Positions 17,536 through 36,125 of a stretch of DNA of 64,000 bases are shown here, one piece after another. The stretch's first letter is position 1, and every line of letters starts with the position of its first letter. The stretch spans positions 1 through 64,000 of the forward strand of contig NZ_JAHWCI010000006.1 of assembly GCF_019550915.1 (NCBI RefSeq), read 5' to 3'. This stretch comes from Mumia sp. zg.B17 (lineage in GTDB: Bacteria; Actinomycetota; Actinomycetes; Propionibacteriales; Nocardioidaceae). Made by a program: the position numbers and the translations under genes. A model generated the notes under the pieces. It ran no database searches. It was not told where the DNA came from and saw only the letters and a list, made by a program, of their open reading frames with translations.

Positions 17536-17537
<2 letters not shown>
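17509..17537 (-). terminator. possible hairpin terminator of the arg operon
   Basis: The argH stop overlaps an imperfect inverted repeat with GAGCCGGC on one side and GTCGGCTC on the other. No uridine run follows, so it may be a 3' stabiliser or a poor terminator. The rest of the 108-nt gap to tctC shows no gene and no clear promoter. Confidence 0.35.
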
Positions 17538-22858
<5,321 letters not shown>

Positions 22859-22862
<4 letters not shown>

Positions 22863-23802
22863 GCCTGCCTCCTCAACGCGGTCCGTACCTTGGTCTCCGC
22901 CTCGGGGAGGACCTGCGTCCCGACACCCTCGTCGGTGAAGATCTCCAGCAGCACGGCATGCGGCTCCCGGCCGTCGACGACCGTTGCTCGTGGCACTCCC
23001 CCTCGTACGGCCTGGGCGCACGCGCCCATCTTGGGGACCATGCCGGAGGCGAGGCTCGGCATCAGGTCCTCCAGTGCGTCCACGCCGATCTCACCGATCA
23101 CGTCGTCGCTGTCGGGCCAGTCGCGGTAGAGGCCTTCGACGTCGGTCAGGACGAGCAGCTTCTCGGCACCGAGCGCGACCGCGAGCGCGGCGGCGGCGGT
23201 GTCGGCGTTGACGTTGTGGACCTGGCCCGACGCGTCTGGGGCCACCGACGAGACCACCGGGACGCGTCCGGCCTCGATCAGGTCGAGAACCGCCTCCGGA
23301 CGCACCTCGCTCACGGTGCCTACGAGTCCGAGGTCGACCTCCTCGCCGTCGATGACGGCGCCGGTCGCGACCGCGGTGAAGAGTCCGGCGTCCTCGCCCG
23401 ACAATCCGACGGCGACAGGTCCATGGGCGTTGAGGAGCCCGACGAGCTCACGGCCGACCTGGCCGACGAGCACCATGCGGACCACCTCCATCGCCTCGGG
23501 CGTGGTCACCCGCAGCCCGCCCCGGAACTCCGAGCGGATGTCGAGCCGGTCGAGCATCGTCGAGATCTGCGGCCCACCGCCGTGGACCACCACCGGCCGG
23601 AAGCCGGCGTAGCGCAGGAACATCACGTCCTCGGCGAACGCCCGCTTGAGCTCGTCGTCGACCATGGCGTTGCCGCCGTACTTCACGACGATGATCTTGC
23701 CGTGGTACTTCATCAGCCACGGCAGCGCATCGGCCAGGATCGCGGCCTTCTCGGTCTTCCGCTTCCAGTGGGCCGGGACGTTGGTCGTCAGGTCGGTGCC
23801 GC

Positions 23803-23806
<4 letters not shown>
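22859..23806 (-). CDS. argB: acetylglutamate kinase
   Basis: Phosphorylates N-acetylglutamate, 315 aa. Amino-acid-kinase fold with [16 protein letters not shown] near the start, [12 protein letters not shown] as glycine-rich loop, [16 protein letters not shown] and [14 protein letters not shown] near the end. The N-terminal helix before the kinase fold (residues about 1-35) is of the type found in arginine-inhibited hexameric enzymes, so feedback inhibition is likely. ATG 23806 overlaps argJ by 4 nt. Confidence 0.97.
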
Positions 23807-28559
<4,753 letters not shown>

Positions 28560-28560
<1 letters not shown>

Positions 28561-29663
28561 CAGATCTCCACTCCGAACGGTTCGGTGAACCGGACGTCTC
28601 CGTCGAACAGGTCGCGCAGGTCGGCGATGTCGTACCGGCCGGTGATCGTCCGGTCGAGCCCGATCCCGAAGGCGAAGCCGGTGTAGCGCTCGGGGTCCAC
28701 GCCGTTGGCGATCAGCACCCGCGGGTTCACGACGCCGCAGCCGCCCCACTCGACCCAGCCCTCGCCCTTGCACGTCCGGCAGTCGGCGACCGTGGCGGGA
28801 TCGTTGTGGCAGACGTAGCAGAGCAGGTCCATCTCGGCGCTCGGCTCGGTGAACGGGAAGTAGGAAGGACGGAACCGCGTCGTCATGCCCTCGCCGTAGA
28901 TCGCCTGCGCGAAGTGGTCGAGGGTGCCCTTGAGGTGGGCCATCGACAGACCCTCGTCGATCGCGAGGCCCTCGACCTGGTGGAACACCGGCGAGTGCGT
29001 GGCGTCGAGCTCGTCGGTGCGGAAGACCCGCCCCGGCACCACGACGTAGATCGGCGGCTTCCGGGTGAGCATGGTCCGCGCCTGCACGGGCGAGGTGTGC
29101 GTGCGCAGCACCATCGCGGCCTTGTGCGGGGCGACCCAGAACGTGTCCTGCATCGTACGAGCGGGGTGGTCCGGTCCCAGGTTGAGCGCGTCGAAGTTGA
29201 GCCACTCGGCCTCGACCTCGGGCCCCTCGGCGACCTCCCAGCCCATCGCCACGAAGATGTCGGCGACGCGCTCCTGGATGGTCGTCAACGGGTGACGCGC
29301 ACCGACGGGCTCTCGGTCGGTCGGCAGCGTGACGTCGACCGTCTCCTCGGCGAGCATGCGCGCCTCGGCCTCGACCTCGAGCACGGCCGTACGCTCGGCG
29401 ATCGCCTCCGCGAGGGCCTTGCGGGCCTGGCCGACACGCATGCCGGCGTCCTTGCGGGCCTGCGGCGGGAGCGCGCCGATCTCGCGGTTGGCGAGTGCCA
29501 GCGGCGAACGGTCTCCGGCGTGGTCGAGGCGCACCTGCTTGAGCGCCTCGAGCGAGTCTGCGGCCGCGACCGCAGCGAGAGCCGCGTCACGCATCGCCGC
29601 GACCTCCTCAGGCTGCAGCGGCGAGACCTCGACCGGGTCGTAGTCGCTGTTGGGTCCGGACAT
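28560..29663 (-). CDS. pheS: phenylalanine--tRNA ligase alpha subunit
   Basis: Catalytic alpha subunit of 367 aa. An N-terminal coiled-coil (residues about 15-95) is followed by the class II core: motif 2 FRTDELDATHSPVFHQVEG, the substrate-loop FRPSYFPFTEPSAEMD, and motif 3 GFAFGIGLDR. A four-Cys segment (CYVCHNDP then CRTCKGEGW) matches the zinc-like insertion common in actinobacterial PheS. ATG 29663 has AAAGGTGA upstream. The 115-nt gap before it carries a possible TAGACT -10 at 29755-29760. Confidence 0.97.
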
Positions 29664-29778
29664 GGTCACCTTTCTTCGGCACGGGACGTCGGCCCCGGCG
29701 CTGCTCGCGCGGCACCGAACACGTCCTCGGCTCCTGCGTCGTCCCGTCTGGTCAAGTCTAGGGAGGTTGTCGAACCCG

Positions 29779-30828
29779 TTATCCCCGCGGGCCGTCGCGG
29801 AGCACCTCGGGCACGTTCTCGGGGAACCAGACCCCCACGCACGCGCCTCCCTTGTCACCGTCGCAGACCTCGATCTCGCCCCCGTGGGCGTCGACCACGC
29901 CCTTGACGATGTAGAGGCCGAGGCCCGTGCCGCCCCGGTCGCCCGAGCGCCAGAAGCGGGTGAACATCCGCGCGCGGATCTCCTCGGGGATCCCGGGTCC
30001 GAAGTCGAAGATCTCGAACGCCACCCCGTCGGGGAAGCGCGACGGGCGCCTCACGACGATCTCTCGGACACCCATCCCGTGCCGCTGGGCGTTCTCCACC
30101 AGGTTGGTCACGACCTGCGCGAACCGGTCGGGGTCGACCCACACCTTGGGCAGGTCCTCGTCGGCGGTCACCTCGAGCGTGAGGCCGCTCCCGGCCGCGA
30201 CGTTCTCCAGGATCCGTCGTGTCTCCTCGGCCAGGTCGACCGGCTGCGGGCGCAGCGTGAGCCGCCCGGAGTCGATCCGTGCGGCGTCGAGAAGGTCGGT
30301 GATCAGACGCGAGAGGCGGTCGGCGTCGGAGTCGACGGTCTCGAGCATCAGCTGACGCTGCTCGTCGGAGAAGCGGTCCCAGTTGTTGAGGAGCGTGGCC
30401 GTGAACCCCTTGACGCCGGTCAACGGCGAGCGCAGCTCGTGGGCCACCGTCGCGACGAGGTCGGATCGTGCGCGGTCACGGTGGGCTCGTGCCTTCGCGG
30501 TGCGCAGGCACACGACGACCTCGCGGACGGGCTGGCGCGGGGCGTCGCGGTGGAGCGTCGCGGTCACGAGGATCTCGACCCCGGACTGGGTGTGCCAGCT
30601 GGACTCCGAGAGCCGGGTGCGCGTCGACAGCCCGGTGTAGGGGCGCATGCAGTCGAACCAGCAGTTGCCGGCCAGGTCGTCGAGCGGGAGGGCGTCGGAG
30701 AGGTGGAGCCCGATCAGCTCCTCGGCGCTGCGCTGGAGCATCCGGGACGCCGCCGCGTTGACACGGAACACCGTGCCGTCGGCGTCGGCGAGCACGACCC
30801 CGTCGGGAAGCAGGTCGACGTCGATCAT
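29779..30828 (-). CDS. PAS-domain sensor histidine kinase (orphan)
   Basis: Soluble sensor kinase of 349 aa. A PAS domain fills residues 1-110 (LLPDGVVLADADGTVFRVNAAA), then a HisKA dimerisation domain with the phosphorylated His in VATVAHELRSPLTG, then a HATPase_c domain with N-box LVENAQRHG, G1 DFGPGIP and G2 GGTGLGLYIVKG. No transmembrane helix is visible, so the signal is probably cytoplasmic. The start overlaps the methyltransferase stop as ATGA. No response regulator lies next to it; its partner is elsewhere. Confidence 0.92.
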   Translation of the reverse strand: MIDVDLLPDGVVLADADGTVFRVNAAASRMLQRSAEELIGLHLSDALPLDDLAGNCWFDCMRPYTGLSTRTRLSESSWHTQSGVEILVTATLHRDAPRQPVREVVVCLRTAKARAHRDRARSDLVATVAHELRSPLTGVKGFTATLLNNWDRFSDEQRQLMLETVDSDADRLSRLITDLLDAARIDSGRLTLRPQPVDLAEETRRILENVAAGSGLTLEVTADEDLPKVWVDPDRFAQVVTNLVENAQRHGMGVREIVVRRPSRFPDGVAFEIFDFGPGIPEEIRARMFTRFWRSGDRGGTGLGLYIVKGVVDAHGGEIEVCDGDKGGACVGVWFPENVPEVLRDGPRG

Positions 30829-31667
30829 GGCCGCCGTCCCTCGGCCGGGGTCGTACGCCCGGCGCGTGCGGAGGCGTACAGGCAGACCGCGGCGGCGGTG
30901 GCCAGGTTGAGGCTCTCGGCGCGGCCGAAGATCGGCACCGCGACGACCGTGTCGGCGAGCGCGCGGGTGGCGGCGGGCAGCCCCCATGCCTCGTTACCGA
31001 ACAGCCACGCCGTCGGGCCGTCGAGCAGGCCGCTCTGCTCGGCGGCGAAGAGATCGACGTCGGCGACCCCGTCTGCGGCGAGGACTCGGAGTCCGACGGC
31101 CTGCAGCGCCGACACGGCCGCGGCCGTGTCGCGCTCCACCACCACGTCGAGGTGGAAGAGGCTGCCGACGCTGGCGCGGACCGCCTTGGGGTTGTAGGGG
31201 TCGACCGAGTCGCCAAGCAGGATCACCGCGTCGGCACCAGCGGCGTCCGCGCACCGTACGACCGCGCCGGCGTTGCCGGGGTCGCGAACCTCCGCGCAGA
31301 CCGCGACCAGGCGCGGGGAACGCTCGAGCACCGAGGAGAGCGGGACGTCGAGGTAGTCACAGACCGCGACCACGCCCTGCGGCGACACCGTCTCGCTGAT
31401 CGCAGCGACCACCTGGTCGTCGACGACCTGCCAGCGGGATCCCGCAGCTGCGACCAGCTCGGGGTAGCGGGCGGTGACGTCCGGGGTCGCGTAGACCTCG
31501 CGGACCTGGCCGGCCTCTCGCGTCGCGGCGTCGAGCGCCTCGCGGACGGCCTGCGGCCCCTCGGCGAGGAAGGCCCGCTCCTTCTCCCGGAAACGCCGCG
31601 TGGCGAGCCTGCGGGCAGCCTTCACCCTCCCCGTACGGGGGGTGAGGACGTGCTCGGGACTCGCCAC
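30825..31667 (-). CDS. TrmH/SpoU family RNA 2'-O-methyltransferase
   Basis: RNA ribose methyltransferase of 280 aa. An N-terminal substrate-binding domain (EKERAFLAEGPQAVREAL) precedes the knotted SPOUT fold with motif 1 EVRDPGNAGAVVR, motif 2 LFGNEAWGL and motif 3 SLNLATAAAVCLY. Lying directly after rplT, it is probably an rRNA 2'-O-methyltransferase. The GTG at 31667 has no clear Shine-Dalgarno site but gives the usual N-terminus. It overlaps the histidine kinase by 4 nt. Confidence 0.93.
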   Translation of the reverse strand: MASPEHVLTPRTGRVKAARRLATRRFREKERAFLAEGPQAVREALDAATREAGQVREVYATPDVTARYPELVAAAGSRWQVVDDQVVAAISETVSPQGVVAVCDYLDVPLSSVLERSPRLVAVCAEVRDPGNAGAVVRCADAAGADAVILLGDSVDPYNPKAVRASVGSLFHLDVVVERDTAAAVSALQAVGLRVLAADGVADVDLFAAEQSGLLDGPTAWLFGNEAWGLPAATRALADTVVAVPIFGRAESLNLATAAAVCLYASARAGRTTPAEGRRP

Positions 31668-31689
31668 GTTGCGTACGCAGAAGCCTGAA

Positions 31690-32079
31690 TCAGGCCGCGG
31701 CGTCCTTCGGCTTGTTGACGTCGTCGGGGAGGCTGGCCTTCGCCGACTCGACCAGAGCCGCGAAGGCGCCCGGATCGCTGATCGCCAGGTCGGCGAGGAT
31801 CTTGCGGTCGACCTCGATGCCGGCCAGGCGAAGACCCTGGATGAAGCGGTTGTAGGTCAGGCCGTGCTGACGGACACCGGCGTTGATGCGGGTGATCCAG
31901 AGGCGACGGAAGTCGCCCTTCTTGGCGCGGCGGTCACGGTAGCTGTAGACCAGCGAGTGGGTGACCTGCTCCTTGGCCTTGCGGTACAGGCGCGAACGCT
32001 GTCCGCGGTAGCCGGATGCGCGCTCCAGCGTCTCGCGGCGCTTCTTGGCTGCGTTGACGGAACGCTTGACGCGTGCCAT
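31690..32079 (-). CDS. rplT: 50S ribosomal protein L20
   Basis: Ribosomal protein of 129 aa binding 23S rRNA early in 50S assembly. It starts [18 protein letters not shown] and has the signature [18 protein letters not shown]. The last 15 residues (after ASLPDDV) are an actinobacterial-type tail. Third gene of infC-rpmI-rplT. In Firmicutes L20 autoregulates this operon through the infC leader; whether that occurs here is unknown. Confidence 0.98.
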   Translation of the reverse strand: MARVKRSVNAAKKRRETLERASGYRGQRSRLYRKAKEQVTHSLVYSYRDRRAKKGDFRRLWITRINAGVRQHGLTYNRFIQGLRLAGIEVDRKILADLAISDPGAFAALVESAKASLPDDVNKPKDAAA

Positions 32080-32129
32080 GGGTTACTCCTCGTTCGGTGT
32101 GACTCGGGTGCGGCGTGCGAGGTCTCGGC

Positions 32130-32327
32130 TCAGAGGCCGAGCATCTTCTTCACGCGGGGGACGTCAGCCTTCGCGATCGGCTGGTCGCCGCTCTCGAGGC
32201 GGGTGCGCGCCGTGTTGGACTTCTGCATCAGGTGGGTACGACGACGGCCGTGCTTGTGCACGAGCTTGCCGGTGCCCGTCACCTTGACGCGCTTCTTCAT
32301 GCCCGAGTTGCGCTTCATCTTCGGCAT
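32130..32327 (-). CDS. rpmI: 50S ribosomal protein L35
   Basis: Small basic protein of 65 aa, MPKMKRNSGMKKRVKVTG at the start and RVKKMLGL at the end, both family features. The ATG at 32327 is 1 nt from the infC stop. It lies between infC and rplT in the universal order. Confidence 0.97.
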   Translation of the reverse strand: MPKMKRNSGMKKRVKVTGTGKLVHKHGRRRTHLMQKSNTARTRLESGDQPIAKADVPRVKKMLGL

Positions 32328-32328
32328 C

Positions 32329-33018
32329 TCATGCCTCCATGTCGGGGTCGATGTTCTCCGAGCGCTTGCGCGGCTTCTTGGCCGACACAGGCTGCTCGCT
32401 CGCGTCACGCTGCGCCTTGTCGAACTCTCGGTCGGCGTCGCGCTCGGCTGCCCGCTCGGCTGCGAGACGATCCTTCGCCTCCTTGGCCTCCACACGGGCT
32501 TCGGACTTCTTCTTGTGCGGTGCCACGACCATCGTCATGTTGCGGCCGTCCTGACGAGGGGACGCCTCGACGAAGCCGAGCTCCTCGATGTCGCCGGCGA
32601 GGCGCTGGAGGAGACGGAAGCCGAGCTCGGGCCGGCTCTGCTCGCGACCGCGGAACATGATCGTGATCTTGACCTTGTCGCCCTGCTTGAGGAACCGCTC
32701 GACGTGACCCTTCTTGGTGTCGTAGTCGTGCTGGTCGATCTTGGGGCGCAGCTTCATCTCTTTGATGATGGTGTGCGTCTGGTTGCGCCGGGACTCGCGT
32801 GCCTTCTGGGCGGTCTCGTACTTGAACTTGCCGTAGTCCATCAGGCGGCAGACCGGCGGGCGGGCCGTCGGAGCGACCTCGACCAGGTCGAGGTCGGACT
32901 CCTGAGCCAGCCGCAGGGCATCGTCGAGTCGGACGATGCCGACCTGTTCGCCGTTGGGTCCGACGAGACGCACCTCGTTGGCGCGAATGCGGTCGTTGAC
33001 GCGCAGTTCTGTGGTGAT
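32329..33018 (-). CDS. infC: translation initiation factor IF-3, AUC start
   Basis: Factor that monitors start-codon fidelity and keeps 30S subunits free, 229 aa. The N-domain starts [18 protein letters not shown]; the C-domain has [17 protein letters not shown] and a long acidic-basic tail after VVAPHKKK. No ATG, GTG or TTG lies at the family start. AGGAGG is followed 4 nt later by an in-frame ATC (33016-33018), giving the usual ITTELRVND start. Use of a non-canonical AUU/AUC-type start is the classic IF-3 autoregulatory device, because IF-3 itself rejects such codons. Confidence 0.95.
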   Translation of the reverse strand: MTTELRVNDRIRANEVRLVGPNGEQVGIVRLDDALRLAQESDLDLVEVAPTARPPVCRLMDYGKFKYETAQKARESRRNQTHTIIKEMKLRPKIDQHDYDTKKGHVERFLKQGDKVKITIMFRGREQSRPELGFRLLQRLAGDIEELGFVEASPRQDGRNMTMVVAPHKKKSEARVEAKEAKDRLAAERAAERDADREFDKAQRDASEQPVSAKKPRKRSENIDPDMEA

Positions 33019-33072
33019 GGGTCCTCCTGGGTTCGTACCGGTCGGTTCGTCGTGCGACGACCACCGTGAACG

Positions 33073-33104
33073 AAAAAATGGCCTTCGCTTGCGAAGCGAA
33101 GGCC
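33073..33104 (-). terminator. intrinsic terminator/attenuator in the infC leader
   Basis: The minus strand has an 11-bp perfect stem (GGCCTTCGCTT, loop CGC, AAGCGAAGGCC; bases 33080-33104) followed by A and six T residues (33073-33078). It lies 55 nt upstream of the infC start with no gene before it, so it is placed to stop transcription inside the leader. This is the best intrinsic terminator I found in the window. Confidence 0.85.
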
Positions 33105-33217
33105 AGGGTCCCCACGCATGAGATGCGCGCTGTCTCCTCGACGGTCCGGAGGACGTCTCGGTGACGAAGAACCCGACGATCCGAAGATCGCCCAGGTGGG
33201 AGTGGTCTCCACTTCGA
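33105..33217 (-). ncRNA. structured leader of infC-rpmI-rplT
   Basis: Between the predicted transcription start (about 33217) and the attenuator the minus strand has four further small hairpins: AGTGG/CCACT (33201-33213), CGATC-TTCG-GATCG with a UUCG tetraloop (33177-33190), TCCTC/GAGGA (33135-33153), and CGCAT/ATGCG (33115-33127). This density suggests a regulatory RNA. I do not see a good short leader peptide. The ligand could be L20, as in Firmicutes, but the fold has not been compared. Confidence 0.6.
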
Positions 33218-33223
33218 CGGCCC

Positions 33224-33229
33224 ACAGTA
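33224..33229 (-). promoter_or_regulatory. -10 box of the infC operon
   Basis: TACTGT on the minus strand, inside CTGCTACTGTG, placed for a start near 33217. The -35 region (TTCGGT at 17 nt) is poor. Confidence 0.4.
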
Positions 33230-33362
33230 GCAGACGGTCCGAACCGACCGAAATCCGACGGGGATCGTGCCGAGCACCACCGTCCAGGGTCAGAGCCTGC
33301 GACAGATTTGTTAGGCTTCCGCGCGTCCCCGGCCCTCCCCGGGACATGACCGAGGAGCAGTT

Positions 33363-33656
33363 GTGAGGATCCCCCTGCGTGTCGTGGCCGTCTGCGGCGC
33401 AGCCGCCCTGCTCTCCGCCTGCGGGAGCGAGCCGATCGACGCCGACCGCCTCGAGCAGCGCATCAGGACAGGGTACGAGCGCCAGGTCGAAGGGACCACG
33501 GTGAAGTCCGTCACGTGCCCCAGCTCGCTCAAGCGGGAGCCCGGCGTCACCGCCACCTGCCGCCTCACGCTCTCGACGGGTGTGTCCGGGACGGTCGACA
33601 TCCGTGTGCGTGACGACAAGAAGATCGAGTGGAAGGTCGCCGGCGCCGCGGGCTGA
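33363..33656 (+). CDS. DUF4333 lipoprotein
   Basis: Lipoprotein of 97 aa. A short signal peptide ends in LSAC (about residue 20). The mature part matches DUF4333, a small secreted actinobacterial domain, with the conserved pair [10 protein letters not shown] and [10 protein letters not shown] (two Cys) and a final WKV. GTG 33363 has GAGGAG 5 nt upstream. Function unknown for the family. Convergent with the SseB-like gene. Confidence 0.85.
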   Translation: MRIPLRVVAVCGAAALLSACGSEPIDADRLEQRIRTGYERQVEGTTVKSVTCPSSLKREPGVTATCRLTLSTGVSGTVDIRVRDDKKIEWKVAGAAG

Positions 33657-33673
33657 GGCCAGGGACCCGCGGG

Positions 33674-34147
33674 CTAGGAGTGCCGGGTCCAGCCCCACGA
33701 GCCGCCGACCAGGACCAGCTCGTCGCCGGCGGCGAGGTGCTCGAGGTCGTCGGTCTCCACCACCACCGGCACGGTGCCGGCGAGGTCGAGAAGCAGCGCC
33801 GTGGCGCCCTCTGCGAGCGCGGCGCGTGCCGCCTCGCGGGCCCACACCGGCACCGGACGCGCCTCGGGGCGCCAGCGCCGGAGCGTCTCGAGCGCGCTGA
33901 ACGCGAGGAGACCCTTGCGGCCGTCCGCCCCCGTGAGCATGACCGTCGCCATGTCGGCTTCCTTGTCGCCGTCGGTGGCCGTCTCACCCCGTACGGCGAC
34001 GACCGGGACCAGCACCCGGGCGCGGGCGAGGGCGACCAGGACAGGCCCGAGGTCACCGTCGGCGTCATACGCCGTCAACGCCGCAGCGAGGCCCGGATCG
34101 ACCGAGCCGTCGTCGCCCGGGAACGCGGGTTCAGCCAGAGATGCCAC
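33674..34147 (-). CDS. SseB-family protein
   Basis: Soluble protein of about 157 aa matching the N-terminal SseB domain: LAEPAFPGDDGSVDPGLAAALTAYD split across the start, VLVPVVAVRG, EADMATVMLTGADGRKGLLAFSAL, and a hydrophobic strand ATALLLDLAG. The biochemical role in actinobacteria is not known. The GTG at 34147 fits a TAGCGT -10 box (34155-34160) for a leaderless mRNA; GTG codons at 34156 and 34153 are alternatives. Confidence 0.8.
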   Translation of the reverse strand: MASLAEPAFPGDDGSVDPGLAAALTAYDADGDLGPVLVALARARVLVPVVAVRGETATDGDKEADMATVMLTGADGRKGLLAFSALETLRRWRPEARPVPVWAREAARAALAEGATALLLDLAGTVPVVVETDDLEHLAAGDELVLVGGSWGWTRHS

Positions 34148-34212
34148 ACCCACCACGCTAACCGGTGGGCACGACCGCGCCTGCTCCGAGGTCGGTGCGG
34201 CAGACTGGGGGC

Positions 34213-34677
34213 ATGACCGCCGATGCCGTCACCCTGCTCCCCTGGGCAGCCCTGCTGTCCGCGATCGCCGTCTTCTTCGCGTGGCGGGCGTGGAAGGCAG
34301 GCGACCGTGCCGCCGTGGTCCGGCGCGTCGGATGGGCGCTGGTGCCATGGGCGCTCTGGCTCGTAGGGGCGCTGAAGCTCGTCGTACGCATCGGGTCCGC
34401 CGTCGCCGACTGGGCGGCCGGGTTCGTCTTCCGGCCCTCCGTCTGGCTCGGCATCGCCCTCGCGATCGTCGCGGTGCTGTTGATCGTCGCGGGGTCGCGG
34501 GGCCGCGGCAAGAGTCGTGCCGTCGAGGGCGGTGCGCCCACGAGGGACGCCCCGGCGGTGGGGGCCACGCCGAGCACGCGCCGGAAGAAGGGCAGCCCGA
34601 AGAAGAGCGGCGCCACGGCGCAGGACGACGACCTCGCCGAGATCGAGGACATCCTGCGACGGCACGGCATCGAGTAG
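34213..34677 (+). CDS. hypothetical membrane protein
   Basis: Protein of 154 aa with three hydrophobic helices (LLPWAALLSAIAVFFAW, VGWALVPWALWLVGALKLVV, SVWLGIALAIVAVLLIVAGS), a basic low-complexity linker (RRKKGSPKKSG) and an acidic amphipathic C-terminal helix (DDDLAEIEDILRRHGIE). I do not recognise the family. ATG 34213 was preferred over an upstream in-frame ATG at 34165, whose extra 16 residues look non-coding. Confidence 0.75.
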   Translation: MTADAVTLLPWAALLSAIAVFFAWRAWKAGDRAAVVRRVGWALVPWALWLVGALKLVVRIGSAVADWAAGFVFRPSVWLGIALAIVAVLLIVAGSRGRGKSRAVEGGAPTRDAPAVGATPSTRRKKGSPKKSGATAQDDDLAEIEDILRRHGIE

Positions 34678-34724
34678 CCGTCGCAGGTCGCCCTCACCGG
34701 TGCGTTCGCGTGAGCGTCGGCGGC

Positions 34725-35183
34725 TCAGCGCCCGGCGTCGAGGATCCGCTCGCGCAGGTACCAGACCGCGTCCCGTGCCCGCGGGCCGTCCGACGCCGGG
34801 ATGCCCATCATCATGATGCGCCGGTCGTCCCGGGTCGCCAGCACGGGCCACGGGGCACCGGACGAGTAGGCGACATCGACGATCTCCGACCACCGGAGGT
34901 CGTGGTTCCGATAGCCGTTGCGGACGTGCAGCCCGTCGTTGTCGGCGATCACGCGACTGCGCCCGATCCCCCACATCGCGGCGTCGAACGCCAGAAGGAA
35001 CAGGGCTAGCGTCGCCGTCTGCGGCCAGGTGAACTGCGCGCGGACCTCGGCGGGCAGGGTCAGCGCGATCGCGAAGAACAGCACCCACAGGCACACGATG
35101 GCCACGATCCCGACGACGCGGGGTCCGACAGGTCGGAACACCCGTCGACCGTCAGCCGCCGCGCCGGGCGTCTCGCCGCTCAC
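34725..35183 (-). CDS. PH domain-containing membrane protein
   Basis: Protein of 152 aa with two membrane helices (VVGIVAIVCLWVLFFAIAL and TATLALFLLAFDAAMWGIG) and a bacterial PH-like domain in the C-terminal half (VIADNDGLHVRNGYRNHDLRWSEIV). This short protein is a common neighbour of hisG in actinobacteria. The GTG at 35183 overlaps the hisG stop as GTGA. Function unknown. Confidence 0.85.
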   Translation of the reverse strand: MSGETPGAAADGRRVFRPVGPRVVGIVAIVCLWVLFFAIALTLPAEVRAQFTWPQTATLALFLLAFDAAMWGIGRSRVIADNDGLHVRNGYRNHDLRWSEIVDVAYSSGAPWPVLATRDDRRIMMMGIPASDGPRARDAVWYLRERILDAGR

Positions 35184-36025
35184 AGCCGGCACGCCAGGAT
35201 GTCGGTGACGAGCGTGCCGCGTGCGCCGAGGGTCCACAGCTCGTCCATGACCTTCTGGGCAGCGTCCCGACGCACCATCGAACGGACCGCGACCCACCCT
35301 TCGCGATGAAGCGGCGACACCGTCGGCGACTCGATCCCGGGGGTGAGCGCCACGGCGGCCTCGACCTGCTCGACCCGGATGTCGTAGTCCATCATCACGT
35401 ACGACCGGGCGACCAGGACGCCCTGGAGACGACGCTCGAACACCGCGAAGCCGTCCGGCTCCGGGCGGTCCTTCGGACGGATGACGACGGCCTCGGAGGT
35501 GAGGATCGGCTCACCGACCACCTCGAGGCCGGCCTGTCGCAGGGTCGAACCGGTCTCGACCACGTCGGCGATCACGTCGGCCACGCCGAGGCGTACCGAC
35601 GACTCGACCGCACCGTCGAGGCGGATGACCTTGGCGTCGAGTCCTCGCTCCTCCAGCCAGGCGCGCACGATGCCCGGGTACGAGGTGGCGATGGTGCGAC
35701 CGCCGATCGCATCGAGGCTCGGCAGCTGACCCAGCGGTGCTGCGAAGTGGAAGCTGGATCCGCCGAAGCCCAACGACACCACCTCGTCGGCTGCCGCCCC
35801 GGAGTCGAGGAGCAGGTCGCGGCCCGTGACTCCGACGTCGAGCGTGCCCTCGCCGACGTAGATCGCGATGTCACGCGGACGGAGGTAGAAGAACTCCACG
35901 TCGTTGTCGACGTCGAGGGTGACGAGGTCCCTGGTGCTGCGGCGCTGGCGGTATCCCGCCTCGACGAGCATCTGGGCGGCGGACTCGGACAGCGAGCCCT
36001 TGTTGGGTACGGCGACTCTCAACAT
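35180..36025 (-). CDS. hisG: ATP phosphoribosyltransferase, long form
   Basis: First enzyme of histidine synthesis, joining ATP and PRPP. It has 281 aa, so it is the long form with a C-terminal ACT-like regulatory domain that binds histidine. Features include VAVPNKGSLSESA at the start, DIAIYVGEGTLDVGVTGRDLL, the PRPP loop region ADVIADVVETGSTLRQAGL, and GIESPTVSPL in the regulatory domain. It lies 99 nt after hisE across a stem-loop. Confidence 0.97.
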   Translation of the reverse strand: MLRVAVPNKGSLSESAAQMLVEAGYRQRRSTRDLVTLDVDNDVEFFYLRPRDIAIYVGEGTLDVGVTGRDLLLDSGAAADEVVSLGFGGSSFHFAAPLGQLPSLDAIGGRTIATSYPGIVRAWLEERGLDAKVIRLDGAVESSVRLGVADVIADVVETGSTLRQAGLEVVGEPILTSEAVVIRPKDRPEPDGFAVFERRLQGVLVARSYVMMDYDIRVEQVEAAVALTPGIESPTVSPLHREGWVAVRSMVRRDAAQKVMDELWTLGARGTLVTDILACRL

Positions 36026-36094
36026 GGCGGTCTTCCCGATCGGTTCTGGTGCTCACCGGACCCGGAGGCACGGCGGTCGTCTGCAGGCGAAGGC

Positions 36095-36125
36095 ACGGGC
36101 AAGGGTGACGTGGCAGCTTGCCCGT
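36095..36125 (-). other. stem-loop between hisE and hisG
   Basis: A perfect 9-bp inverted repeat (ACGGGCAAG against CTTGCCCGT) with a 13-nt loop overlaps the end of hisE. There is no uridine run. It may be a partial attenuator or an mRNA stabiliser between the rib-hisE transcript and hisG. Confidence 0.55.

Noticed and set aside
29664-29778. T-box or Phe leader peptide before pheS
   Set aside because: No T-box sequence, no run of Phe codons and no terminator with a U-run in the 115 nt.
32841-33845. Open frame through the infC leader
   Set aside because: It runs through the terminator hairpin and infC in another frame and has no family match or ribosome site.
34165-34212. N-terminal extension of the membrane protein at 34213
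   Set aside because: The extra 16 residues overlap the promoter region and do not resemble a signal sequence.
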